Assembly (NCBI GenBank): GCA_947258655.1
Contig: CAMYJD010000027.1
Coordinates: forward strand, 1 to 49,589
Length of the DNA: 49,589 bases
Origin: an uncultured Gammaproteobacteria bacterium
GTDB taxonomy: Bacteria; Pseudomonadota; Gammaproteobacteria; JAADHQ01
Direction of reading: 5' to 3'
Every line of letters starts with the position of its first letter. The first letter of the stretch is position 1. Below, one piece after another: positions 37,624 through 46,443 of the stretch. A program made the translations under genes and the position numbers. The notes under the pieces are model-generated. The model did no database searches and was not told the origin of the DNA. It saw only the letters and a program-made list of their open reading frames with translations.

Positions 37624-39402
37624 ATGCCCACAGAAGAAACCAGCAGCACGACAAATAGCCATACCTACCGCATGAGCGGCAAGGAACTGTACCGGCGTCT
37701 GCTGACCTATGTAAAACCTTATCGCAAGATATTTATCGTCGGCATCATTGCAATGATCCTGCTGGCAGCCACCGAACCGATGCTGCCGGCCCTGCTCAAA
37801 TCCCTGCTCGACGGCAGTTTCGTAGAAAAAGACCCGCAAAGCATACGCCTGATGCCGGTGCTATTGATATTGTTATTTATCTTTCGCGGGCTGGTCGGCT
37901 TTGTCAGCAATGTTTCGATTCAGTGGATCGCCACACGTATTGTTATGGACATACGCTCCGATATGTTTGAGCGTATCGTCAGTCTGCCCAATCGCTATTA
38001 TGATAGCAATGCTACCGGCAATATCATTTCCAAATTGACCTATAACGTCAATCAGGTCACCAACGCCTGTACCAATTCGCTGGTTATCCTGATCAAGGAT
38101 AGCTTTACGATCCTTGGTCTGCTGGCGTGGATGTTCTACCTCGACTGGAAACTGTCATTGGTCTTTTTTATCATCCTGCCTGTGGCCGGTATTCTGGTCA
38201 AGATCGTTTCCAACCGTTTACGCAGGCTGAGTCGTTCGTTACAGGAAACGATTGGCGATCTTACCCATGTCATCGAAGAAAGTATAAACGGCAACAAGGT
38301 CATCAAGATTTTCGGCGGCCAGGACTATGAGAAAAAACGTTTCTATCAAACCAATAACCGGGTGCGCCGTTTCACACTGAAGTTTTTCACGACCTCCGCA
38401 TTCAACACGCCGTTGATGGAATTGATTGTCGCGATTGCACTCGCATTTATAATCTATATCGCTTCGCTCAGTTCGGTCCAGGGAACACTGACCGTCGGCG
38501 GCTTTATCTCGTTCTTCACCGCCATGGCGTTGCTGTTTTCTCCAACCAAAAGACTGACCCGGGTTAATGAGCAGATCCAGACCGCCATTGCTGCAGCAGA
38601 AAGCATCTTTAACCTGATTGACGAAACCCCCGAGCCGGACATGGGGAATACACACATCGAGCGTAGCAGCGGTCACATACAATTCCGGCATGTCAATTAT
38701 CGCTACGAAAATACCGAGCACCCTGCGTTGCAGGACATAAACCTGGATATAAAGACAGGAGAAACAGTCGCCCTGGTCGGGCAATCCGGCAGCGGCAAGA
38801 CGACGCTGGTCAATATGATCCCTCGCTTTTATCTGCCAGAATCGGGCGAGATACTGCTCGATGATATAAATATAAATGATATCGTGCTAGCCGATCTACG
38901 TGACAACCTGGCCCTGGTCAGCCAGGAAGTCATTCTATTCGATGACACGATCGCCAATAATATCGCCTATGGCACGATGCAGGAAAAATTCTCCGAAAGC
39001 GACATTATCGAGGCCGCCACGGCTGCGCATGCAATGGAATTCATCGAGTCCATGCCCGCAGGCCTGCAGACCCAGGTCGGCGAAAACGGTGTACGCCTGT
39101 CAGGCGGCCAGCGTCAACGCCTGGCGATCGCGCGCGCAATCCTCAAGGATGCGCCGGTACTGATTCTCGACGAGGCCACATCAGCACTGGATACACAGTC
39201 CGAGAAACACGTTCAGGAGGCCCTGGAATACCTGAAGCGTGGGCGCACAACGATCATCATTGCGCACCGTCTGTCGACGATAAAGAACGCCGACCGCATC
39301 ATTGTCCTCGACAAGGGCAAGGTGGCTGAAGTCGGCACGCATGAAAACCTGGTTGCCAAGGGCGGGATCTATAACAAGCTGCAGAAATTGCAGTCCTTCT
39401 AA
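37624..39402 (+). CDS. msbA: Lipid A export ABC transporter MsbA
   Basis: The 592-residue half-transporter has six N-terminal membrane segments and a C-terminal ATPase with Walker A GQSGSGKTT, signature LSGGQRQRLAIARA, Walker B VLILDEATSALD and a switch His in IIIAHRLST. It flips lipid A-core across the inner membrane. The next acyltransferase starts 20 nt later. Confidence 0.95.
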   Translation: MPTEETSSTTNSHTYRMSGKELYRRLLTYVKPYRKIFIVGIIAMILLAATEPMLPALLKSLLDGSFVEKDPQSIRLMPVLLILLFIFRGLVGFVSNVSIQWIATRIVMDIRSDMFERIVSLPNRYYDSNATGNIISKLTYNVNQVTNACTNSLVILIKDSFTILGLLAWMFYLDWKLSLVFFIILPVAGILVKIVSNRLRRLSRSLQETIGDLTHVIEESINGNKVIKIFGGQDYEKKRFYQTNNRVRRFTLKFFTTSAFNTPLMELIVAIALAFIIYIASLSSVQGTLTVGGFISFFTAMALLFSPTKRLTRVNEQIQTAIAAAESIFNLIDETPEPDMGNTHIERSSGHIQFRHVNYRYENTEHPALQDINLDIKTGETVALVGQSGSGKTTLVNMIPRFYLPESGEILLDDININDIVLADLRDNLALVSQEVILFDDTIANNIAYGTMQEKFSESDIIEAATAAHAMEFIESMPAGLQTQVGENGVRLSGGQRQRLAIARAILKDAPVLILDEATSALDTQSEKHVQEALEYLKRGRTTIIIAHRLSTIKNADRIIVLDKGKVAEVGTHENLVAKGGIYNKLQKLQSF

Positions 39403-39421
39403 TGGTATAAATGACGTCATT

Positions 39422-40348
39422 GTGAATGCAGACAAATCACCCGCACTTACATCATTCCTTGCACCGCGCTACTGGGGCATGTGGCTCGGGCTGGGATTCC
39501 TGCGCCTGATCGCGATACTACCCTACCCGTTACAATACCTGTGCGGCCATTGTTTCGGCCTTTTAATATGGCTGCTACCTCTGGCAAAGAAACGCATTAT
39601 CAGCATCAATCTCAAACAGTGTTTTCCTGACATCAGCTCTACACAACGCAAACGACTGTTGTTCAAAAACTGCCTGTCCATGGGCATGAGCCTGATCGAG
39701 ATCGCAATGAGTTGGTGGAGTAGTGATCGTGCACTGCGTAAACGTGTACAGATTGACGGACTGGACAATCTGGCGGACGCCCTGGAGCACGGTCACGGCG
39801 TCATCCTCCTCGGCGCCCATTTTACGACCCTGGAGATCGGCGGTCGCCTGTTACGCCAGCACGTACCGTTTTATGTCCTCCAGCGCGACCAGAAAAACCT
39901 GCTGTTCGATGCGATCATGACGCGTGCACGCATACGCAACTACCAGAAGGCCATACACCGCAACAACATCAAGGAGCTACTAAAAAGCCTGAAACATAAC
40001 ATGCCGGTCTGGTATGCACCGGACCAGCACTTCGGCGGTAGCAACAACGTTGTTGTGCAGTTTTTCAACACCCCGGCACCGTCCAACCCAGCCACGTCAA
40101 GAATTGCCAAAATAAGCAAGGCAAAGGTTGTTCCCTTTTTTCAGGAACGCCTTCCCGGCCTGCAAGGCTATCACCTGAAGTTGCTCCCTGCATTGAAGAA
40201 CTACCCGACTGAAGACATCGAACAGGACACCGCACTGATCAACCAGGAACTGGAAAGACTGATACGCATGCGCCCTGAACAATACCTGTGGGCACATCGG
40301 CGTTTCAAAGGCCAACCTGGAGAGCACAACACCATATACAACCAGTGA
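39422..40348 (+). CDS. LpxL/LpxM-family lipid A acyltransferase (second copy)
   Basis: I choose GTG 39422 as the start; the frame stays open into msbA, but the homologous sequence begins here. The 308-residue protein has an N-terminal hydrophobic helix (PLQYLCGHCFGLLIWLLPL), the HX4E motif in GAHFTTLEIGG, and APDQHFGGSNNVVVQFF, which fit a secondary lipid A acyltransferase. Its partner copy at 35128 presumably adds a different chain. It is co-directional with msbA and is followed at once by a transposable-looking element. Confidence 0.9.
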   Translation: MNADKSPALTSFLAPRYWGMWLGLGFLRLIAILPYPLQYLCGHCFGLLIWLLPLAKKRIISINLKQCFPDISSTQRKRLLFKNCLSMGMSLIEIAMSWWSSDRALRKRVQIDGLDNLADALEHGHGVILLGAHFTTLEIGGRLLRQHVPFYVLQRDQKNLLFDAIMTRARIRNYQKAIHRNNIKELLKSLKHNMPVWYAPDQHFGGSNNVVVQFFNTPAPSNPATSRIAKISKAKVVPFFQERLPGLQGYHLKLLPALKNYPTEDIEQDTALINQELERLIRMRPEQYLWAHRRFKGQPGEHNTIYNQ

Positions 40349-40353
40349 TTTTA

Positions 40354-40793
40354 AAAAGGGGTCGGTGACAAATGAGTCTCATTCTCAATTACAGCATCAA
40401 TATATTTCGTCTTCGTTCCTCAGCCACACCCACCTGACTACCCTGGTCTTATATTCAATTCCTGCGCGATTTTTTTGCCTGAATCGGCAGCTTCCCAATG
40501 GTAGCGCAAATGGTATGACCAAATAAGGTCCTGATGGTTGGTCATTAACACCTATATATACATTGGATATACTATAGCGTTCACAGGTATCACCGTGACA
40601 CTAAAGATAAAGCTGATGATCCTGCTCATCAGAAACAGGCCTGATGATTATTGCCTCTGCGGATGATACAGCATGACACACCGGCCATGTACATACGGGC
40701 TTTGCTGGCATCACAATTCCTTCTGTTGTTACACACTTGATCCATAGCCTCAAGATTACTGCAAATGATTATCATTTGTCACCGACCCCTTTT
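40354..40793. mobile_element. Candidate non-autonomous element with 22-bp terminal inverted repeats
   Basis: AAAAGGGGTCGGTGACAAAT(GA) at 40354-40375 is repeated exactly, inverted, at 40772-40793. The inner flanks each continue into a small ATGA/TCAT palindrome. The ~395-nt centre contains no plausible gene. The size and perfect ends fit a MITE or a REPIN-like pair mobilised in trans. No target duplication could be seen. The right end supplies the last 13 codons of the GT9 gene. Confidence 0.6.
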
Positions 40794-41706
40794 GTACTTC
40801 AGCCGCAAGCACTTCGTCGACAGTGATATCCGCTATGTTATCGCTATACAGGCAACTGAAGTTACGGCGCTGCATGTTGCGCATATATTTACGCCCGCTG
40901 CCGCCGAAAAATGCAACACCCGGAGTGCCCAGCAATGCTGCCATGTGGGTCGGACCGGAATCATTACCCACCACGAAAGCGGCACCGGCCAGCACACCGG
41001 CCAGACCGAAGAAATCAAGGAACGGCCCTGGTCCGGTCAGCATGGTGCCAGGCATTCCACGGCAGACTGCAAGATCATCCGGACCGGGCACCGTGACGAC
41101 ACGAAGTCCCTTGTCCAGCAGGGCATTGGCCAGTTCTGCATAATGTGGCCAGCACTTGTGCGCATGACGCGTCGAAGCACCTGGCAACAGAACGACATAG
41201 GGCCCGTCGACACCGGCATCCCGCAGGATCGTACTGACATCATCAATCATCCAGGAAAGATCCGGCTGCAGCGTGAAACGCACCGGCACATCGGCCGCCT
41301 GCAGCTGTGCACGATATCCCTCCTGCAGAGTATGCGGCTGCGGCGGCAATTCGAACGGGATTGTACTGCCAGGCGCACTGCCTGACCACGCACTGCGCGG
41401 CGCAAACAGACGACGATAAAATGCCGTACGCGATGACTTCTGCAGGTCATAGATGATATCGTAGCTGGAAAACTGCACCTCGCGCCAGAGCCAGAATAGC
41501 CTGTCAATGCGCCAGCGCGGTGACCTGGGGTCCACCAGTACATGCTGCACATAGGGATAACGCTGAAAGATCCTGCGATAGGCAGGCCCGGTCAGAACAG
41601 TGATATCGTCACCGTGGTGATGCTCGCAGATATCCCGTATGGCACCTTCGGCGATCAACAAATCCCCTAACGAGCCATGCTTAATGATCAGGATGCGCGG
41701 CTTCAT
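40756..41706 (-). CDS. Glycosyltransferase family 9 (heptosyltransferase-like)
   Basis: The 316-residue protein has the GT9 plan: N-terminal RILIIKHGSLGDLL, a middle LLPGAST motif, and the C-terminal donor-binding VVGNDSGPTHMAALLG. It would add a heptose or similar sugar to the lipopolysaccharide core in the cytoplasm. Its last 13 codons (VQKGSVTNDNHLQ) and the stop are derived from the inverted-repeat element, so the original C-terminus was lost. The start overlaps the stop of the DUF6165 gene (ATGA). Confidence 0.9.
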   Translation of the reverse strand: MKPRILIIKHGSLGDLLIAEGAIRDICEHHHGDDITVLTGPAYRRIFQRYPYVQHVLVDPRSPRWRIDRLFWLWREVQFSSYDIIYDLQKSSRTAFYRRLFAPRSAWSGSAPGSTIPFELPPQPHTLQEGYRAQLQAADVPVRFTLQPDLSWMIDDVSTILRDAGVDGPYVVLLPGASTRHAHKCWPHYAELANALLDKGLRVVTVPGPDDLAVCRGMPGTMLTGPGPFLDFFGLAGVLAGAAFVVGNDSGPTHMAALLGTPGVAFFGGSGRKYMRNMQRRNFSCLYSDNIADITVDEVLAAEVQKGSVTNDNHLQ

Positions 41707-42092
41707 CAGGAGTAGGACGAGTAGGATTTTTCCTCGATCAGCTCCGATCCCATGAGCATGTTGATCTCTTTTTTCAGTGCTGCGCGTTCGTCATTAGTGT
41801 AGTAGACAGCTCGTGCCAGACGAACAAACTCCTCGCCGAAACTACCCTCACGCTCACAATCACGAATATCATCCTCGATATCCCAGAGTTTTGCATTGGC
41901 TACCCGCAACGCATCGATCACCGAATCAAGGCCGGGTGGAAGAATGGCTGATTGCGTGACACTTTCCAGCTCGGAGAGCTCCTTGCGCACATTGTTCAGT
42001 TTGTCTGGGTCCGAAATGCGCTCCGACTTGATCTGGAGTATGGTGATCTTATCGAAAACCTCTCCCCAGGAAACCGGTACCATGATTGACAT
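41706..42092 (-). CDS. DUF6165-family protein
   Basis: The 128-residue acidic protein contains VSWGEVFDKITILQIKSERI, NAKLWDIEDDIRDCEREG and YYTNDERAALKKEINMLMGS, the landmarks of DUF6165 as I recall it. Such proteins are common in glycan loci but uncharacterised. Its stop overlaps the start of the GT9 gene, so they are co-expressed. Confidence 0.75.
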   Translation of the reverse strand: MSIMVPVSWGEVFDKITILQIKSERISDPDKLNNVRKELSELESVTQSAILPPGLDSVIDALRVANAKLWDIEDDIRDCEREGSFGEEFVRLARAVYYTNDERAALKKEINMLMGSELIEEKSYSSYS

Positions 42093-42119
42093 CTATAAAA
42101 CTCCTGCCCGGAACTGCAC

Positions 42120-42497
42120 TTACCGGCAGTCCGTGCATATACTTTGGTGCGGCCTGTCAGGACACTTTATGCCTAGGTACGAGACTATCAGACAGAATCG
42201 GGGCACCGGATGAATCAAAATATAAGAATAAACGCCCTTCTCCACATTAGTCAACCGATCATTCATGTATGGCGAAACGCCATACATGCTGCCATCATCA
42301 CGAAAACTCACCCCACTTAATTCCTCGCCATCGGATAATCCTTTGCCGGTACTGCGATTTTTCCAGCCTTCTTGGTCACCAGGCCAACCGATGCCCTCAG
42401 CTAAGCATCTCTCAAAATATAGTCACATTTCTGATAACATTGCCGCCGCTTTAGAAATTATTGATGTAATAGCTGATGACCTCACGGCGCTAAATTG
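42120..42497 (-). pseudogene. Possible decayed reading frame in the 42 kb gap
   Basis: A protein-like minus-strand frame reads SSAITSIISKAAAMLSEM, then an in-frame TGA (42425-42423), then RCLAEGIGWPGDQEGW and SFRDDGSMYGVSPYMNDRL, ending at TAA 42122. No start or family was recognised. It may be the remains of a gene of the glycan locus or chance. Confidence 0.25.
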
Positions 42498-42528
42498 AGT
42501 CAGGATGAATCCTTTTGCTCGAATGTCA

Positions 42529-42551
42529 ATAGGTATTTAATAAATACCTAT
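42529..42551. repeat. Perfect 11-bp palindrome
   Basis: ATAGGTATTTA, one A, then TAAATACCTAT. It sits in the AT-rich gap before the FkbM gene, outside any coding region. Confidence 0.6.
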
Positions 42552-42643
42552 CTCTTTATTACCATGTTAATAAATCAGCAACATTGCCACTCATTCTTTC
42601 CACAACAATGAACAATCTCATTTATTAATTATTCACTAAGTTT

Positions 42644-42756
42644 GCTGAGCCGCTCTCGCCCATCATTAGGCTCTTGGGCTTCGTGACCATAGTTGCAATT
42701 ATTAAATCATAATATAACGGCAATAAGACCACCCTGGCGAAACCTCGCATTGACTC
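42644..42756 (-). mobile_element. Relic of an IS110 3' end
   Basis: Two blocks are co-linear with the 3' end of the IS110 element at 48.4 kb. Block 1 (about 42719-42756) matches the last ~10 transposase codons with few changes (for instance ATAAGACC.CCTGGC...CTCGCA). Block 2 (42644-42665) matches the non-coding sequence just beyond its stop (CCGCTCTCG). They are separated by about 40 nt more than in the intact element. No transposase frame is left. Confidence 0.6.
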
Positions 42757-42842
42757 AAACTTTATAAATTAATCAGAGATTTCTTTAAGTTGCTATATAC
42801 ATAAGACACTAGACTTATGTTCGCCACTCAAGAATCAGTATC

Positions 42843-43574
42843 CTATGCCTTTATCAACTCCTTGTTCTGGAATACATAATCATAAAACTTCCCTACCATG
42901 ATTTCCCGATAACCCAATTGTTGCAACCGTTCCCGCAAAATACCTATATTTTCATTGGAGGACTCGATCAATAAAATACATGCATTGTTCTGCAAAAAAG
43001 TCTGCGCACCTTCTATCACACTAAGCTCATGACCCTCGACATCTATCTTGAAAAAGGCGGTTTTACCGGTATCTGTTTGCATGTCATCAAACCGTTTAAC
43101 CTCGATCTGACAACTTCCTTCCTGTGTCAGTCGACGTGTACCTCTACTGGTATCAGAAGACCTATCCAGGTATGCAGCACCACTGGTATCCGAAATAGCA
43201 TAACCATGAACAAAGACTTTGTCATTGAAGCGGTTCAAATACAGGTTTGCATGTAATTGACCCAGGTTTTGGTTATCAGGCTCAAATGCATGCACTTGAG
43301 TACGACTGGAATTTAATTGAACCAGTAAAGAATATAATCCAGCATGCGCGCCGATATCAAAGAAATAGTCAGGCTTCAGGTCTTTAATCATGCCTTGCAC
43401 AAAACTCAGCTGTTCGTGCTCATAAAGTTGCAGTGCGACTTTTTTGTCGATCGAGTGTCTCCAGTCAAATAACATATACATACCGTAAGATTTGCCGACC
43501 GAAAAGCCGCCATTTGTTAGCATGTAATATCGCTTCTTGAAACTGGCCAACAGTTTTTTTATAAACTTACTCAA
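42843..43574 (-). CDS. FkbM-family methyltransferase
   Basis: The 243-residue protein has a SAM-binding DIGAHAGLYSLL, acidic VHAFEPDNQNLGQL and the FkbM signature FFKIDVEGHELSVIEGA. It would O-methylate a sugar or other glycan group. No signal peptide. The surrounding genes are glycosyltransferases, so a surface polysaccharide is the likely substrate. It lies on its own transcript, downstream of the next glycosyltransferase with a 91-nt gap. Confidence 0.9.
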   Translation of the reverse strand: MSKFIKKLLASFKKRYYMLTNGGFSVGKSYGMYMLFDWRHSIDKKVALQLYEHEQLSFVQGMIKDLKPDYFFDIGAHAGLYSLLVQLNSSRTQVHAFEPDNQNLGQLHANLYLNRFNDKVFVHGYAISDTSGAAYLDRSSDTSRGTRRLTQEGSCQIEVKRFDDMQTDTGKTAFFKIDVEGHELSVIEGAQTFLQNNACILLIESSNENIGILRERLQQLGYREIMVGKFYDYVFQNKELIKA

Positions 43575-43665
43575 ACCATACCCTTTTTAAAGTCTGTAAT
43601 TTCATTGATGGTCTTTAAGACGTATAGCTAGGTTTAAATCAAGATATTCCTACCAATAATATTCA

Positions 43666-44724
43666 TCAAGCTCTGAATACCTCGGTTGGCCATACATAAT
43701 CATGCGTCCAGTCCTGCCCCGATGTCACTTCTATCATATATTGTGCGACGAGCCGTTCATTGCACTCACTATGTACAAAATCATAGCCATTCTGTGCAAC
43801 GCGCATCCTTTCTTCATCGTTTTCGGTGAAAAAACGGACCCTGTCAATAAACTCATCGACATTCTTAACCTCGACAATGCGATCATGCCCATACAATTCA
43901 CTAAGATTGTTAGCAGCGGAAGTAAACGTCAACATACCATTACCCATATACAGGCTGATTCTGTCTGATGAGTAGAGATATAATTCACTGCCCGGCCCGC
44001 CGGAAAGACCCTCGGGAGTACAACTGAAGTTCAGTCCTATTTTGGACCGGCAGATCGCCTTCCTGAATTCCGCACCCCATATTTTATTATCATTCCCGTA
44101 GAACTCGCAGTTCAGATTCGGGAAGTGATTTCTTATCGCGCCAGGCGCCAACATCCTCAAATCATCCGGAGCCACCCATTTGTTGATTGCGCCGGCAAAC
44201 ATAATATCTGTTGGCAAATCCCGCCGCAGATGGTTCTTACAAGCATCGACGCTTGGATCAACTGGATTGGGTATAAATGAAACACCGGCATTCTTACCTG
44301 CCATGTTAGTCAAACAGGCTCCACCGGTAGTCAGGAAGATATGATCCACATGGTCTCGTTTGGAATGAATGGCTGCGACATTACTATCTATATACAAAGC
44401 ATCGATATCATATAGAAGTATAATAATATGCGGCAGATGTCTCCTGATACTATCTATTGTTTCAGCATGAATCATGTCAGCGCCAGCCAACGCAAGCACC
44501 TCGGGTTCAAAATTCTGACACACTTGCAATAGTTTCCTGTTACAGGCTTTTTTACCCAGTTTTCGTGTACCCAGGATATTCGACGCACGCGCCACGTCAC
44601 GTTCGTTATACCAATACACATCGTGCCCGTTACGAATAAAACCGTTATTGATCTTGATCGGTAATCCGTAATTTCGCAGTCCTAAATATTTGTAATTCGT
44701 ATTGGCGACATGGACAATACGCAT
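43666..44724 (-). CDS. Glycosyltransferase (CgeB-like, GT-B)
   Basis: The 352-residue protein begins MRIVHVANTNYKYLG. It has a mid-protein FIPNPVDPSVD and a C-terminal part with SELYLYSSDRISLYMGNG and NDEERMRVAQNGYDFVHSE, which fit group 1-type/CgeB-like transferases. The sugar and acceptor are unknown. It is transcribed with the FkbM gene. Confidence 0.75.
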   Translation of the reverse strand: MRIVHVANTNYKYLGLRNYGLPIKINNGFIRNGHDVYWYNERDVARASNILGTRKLGKKACNRKLLQVCQNFEPEVLALAGADMIHAETIDSIRRHLPHIIILLYDIDALYIDSNVAAIHSKRDHVDHIFLTTGGACLTNMAGKNAGVSFIPNPVDPSVDACKNHLRRDLPTDIMFAGAINKWVAPDDLRMLAPGAIRNHFPNLNCEFYGNDNKIWGAEFRKAICRSKIGLNFSCTPEGLSGGPGSELYLYSSDRISLYMGNGMLTFTSAANNLSELYGHDRIVEVKNVDEFIDRVRFFTENDEERMRVAQNGYDFVHSECNERLVAQYMIEVTSGQDWTHDYVWPTEVFRA

Positions 44725-44984
44725 TATCGTCGCGCCTCGAAGATAGATCTGAAATATAGATATAACATATTGATACTATGAAGAAATTTAATTTTTCATG
44801 AGCCATCATACCTGAAAATACGCCTTCATACTACACAAAAGCCGACACGATCTTAGTCGAATGACAATTCTCTGCCAGATCGGAGTTGCATAAACCCATC
44901 CGTTCAATTTCTGTATAATCGCAGGCTACAGGTAATGGTAATGGACAGATTCTTTACACTTGACATGACGGGGCTGTATCGACC

Positions 44985-45284
44985 TTGAAACAAATCATCC
45001 ACATGAAATGGGGCCGGCTATATGGCCCGGACTATGTCAAAAAACTCTATGCCTCTGTACGAAAACAACTCAATGGCGGTATTCGTTTTGTTTGCTTGCG
45101 CGGTAATTCTGAAGGCATTGGGCCGGGGGTCGGATGCCTGGAATGCCCGACTATTGTCCTGCCTGAGCCCTATTGCAATACCGGTTGGCGTAAACTGACA
45201 CTGCGGGCGGATACTACCCGACACCATGGATCAGCGCTACCTCGGCTGCAGACGACCTGGACCTCACCGGGTGATAACCAATGA
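44985..45284 (+). pseudogene. Truncated glycosyltransferase gene
   Basis: The product would start MKQIIHMKWGRLYGPDYVKK (TTG at 44985 or ATG at 45003) and read ASVRKQLNGGIRFVCLRG, then GWRKLTL, which looks like the N-terminus of a larger glycosyltransferase type that I recall. After that the frame is out of register. A second frame nearby reads YYPTPWISATSAADD and stops at TGA 45272-45274, like the C-terminal end of the same type. So a large internal part seems to be deleted. The stop overlaps the start of the GT10 gene by four bases. Confidence 0.55.
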
Positions 45285-46342
45285 CAGAAACCACTGTAAA
45301 AAACAAATCCCTCATCCGGGTCAAGATTCTGAGCAAGGTTCCCGAGCAAGAGTGGCTCAGACAACTGCCCGACAGCAGACCTGCATGGGGTAACTGCCAA
45401 TTCATATTTGACCGCGATGCAACCGACTATGACTGGCTGATAGTCTACAATGACCTGCCATCCAGCGCCGGCGAACGTTTTTCCGACAGTGAAGAGCAAC
45501 TCGCCTGCCCACGCCAGCACAGCATACTGGTCACTACGGAGCCTTCTTCCATCAAATCCTATGGCAGGGGCTTCACTGCACAGTTCGGTTACATCCTGAC
45601 CAGCCAGGAGGCCTGGGCCTTGCCACATCCCGGACGCATCTATTCACAGGCTGCATTACACTGGTTCTATGGCCTGGGCACGCAACACAAAGTTGCCTTC
45701 AACACCATGCTCGCTGCGCGACCGCCACACAAAAGCAAAACAATCTCGACGGTGTGCTCGAGTAAGAAACAAAGACATACCTTGCACAACAAACGCTATC
45801 AGTTCACCCAAAACCTGAAACAGCTGCTGCCGGAACTGGAAATCTACGGGCATGGTGTGCGGGCCATGGATGACAAGGCCGAGTCTCTCGATGACTATCA
45901 ATACCATATCGCCATCGAAAACCATGTCGGCCTGCATCACTGGACTGAAAAACTGTCTGACGCGTTTCTCGGTTTTACCTTGCCGTTTTACTATGGCTGC
46001 CCGAATGCAGCCGATTATTTCCCCGAGGAAAGTTACATTCCGATCGACATCGATGACCTGCATGGCAGTTATGACATTATCAAGGAAACCATCGACAACA
46101 ATGAATATGAAAAAAGACTGCCTCATATCATCGAGGCACGCAGGCGTGTGCTCGAGCAATACAACATATTTGCCGTATTGACGCGCGAGATCAACCGGCT
46201 GCACGACCCAGATCTGGCCCGTGACGATCCTGCGGCTGTGATATTATCACGACGAGCCTTGCGTAAACGGCACCCATCGATCGGGCTAAAGGATGCATTC
46301 GAAAAGGTACGCAGCAGGATTATGACCCGATACAGGAGATAG
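45281..46342 (+). CDS. GT10 (fucosyltransferase-like) glycosyltransferase
   Basis: The 353-residue protein shows the GT10 C-terminal domain: AIENHVGLHHWTEKLSDAFL, then LPFYYGCPNAADYFPEESYI and IDDLHGSYDII, the donor-binding region of alpha-1,3-fucosyltransferases. The N-terminal half is less clear. The likely donor is GDP-fucose or a related sugar. The start is the ATG just inside the end of the preceding truncated gene. Confidence 0.8.
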   Translation: MTETTVKNKSLIRVKILSKVPEQEWLRQLPDSRPAWGNCQFIFDRDATDYDWLIVYNDLPSSAGERFSDSEEQLACPRQHSILVTTEPSSIKSYGRGFTAQFGYILTSQEAWALPHPGRIYSQAALHWFYGLGTQHKVAFNTMLAARPPHKSKTISTVCSSKKQRHTLHNKRYQFTQNLKQLLPELEIYGHGVRAMDDKAESLDDYQYHIAIENHVGLHHWTEKLSDAFLGFTLPFYYGCPNAADYFPEESYIPIDIDDLHGSYDIIKETIDNNEYEKRLPHIIEARRRVLEQYNIFAVLTREINRLHDPDLARDDPAAVILSRRALRKRHPSIGLKDAFEKVRSRIMTRYRR

Positions 46343-46443
46343 AATCAGACAGCTCATTGCTGCATACATCAGGCCTGATAATTCCGCAGTATTTCTCCAT
46401 TCCCGCGCCCAGGCTGAAAAAACAGGATAAACAGTAACGCCAC

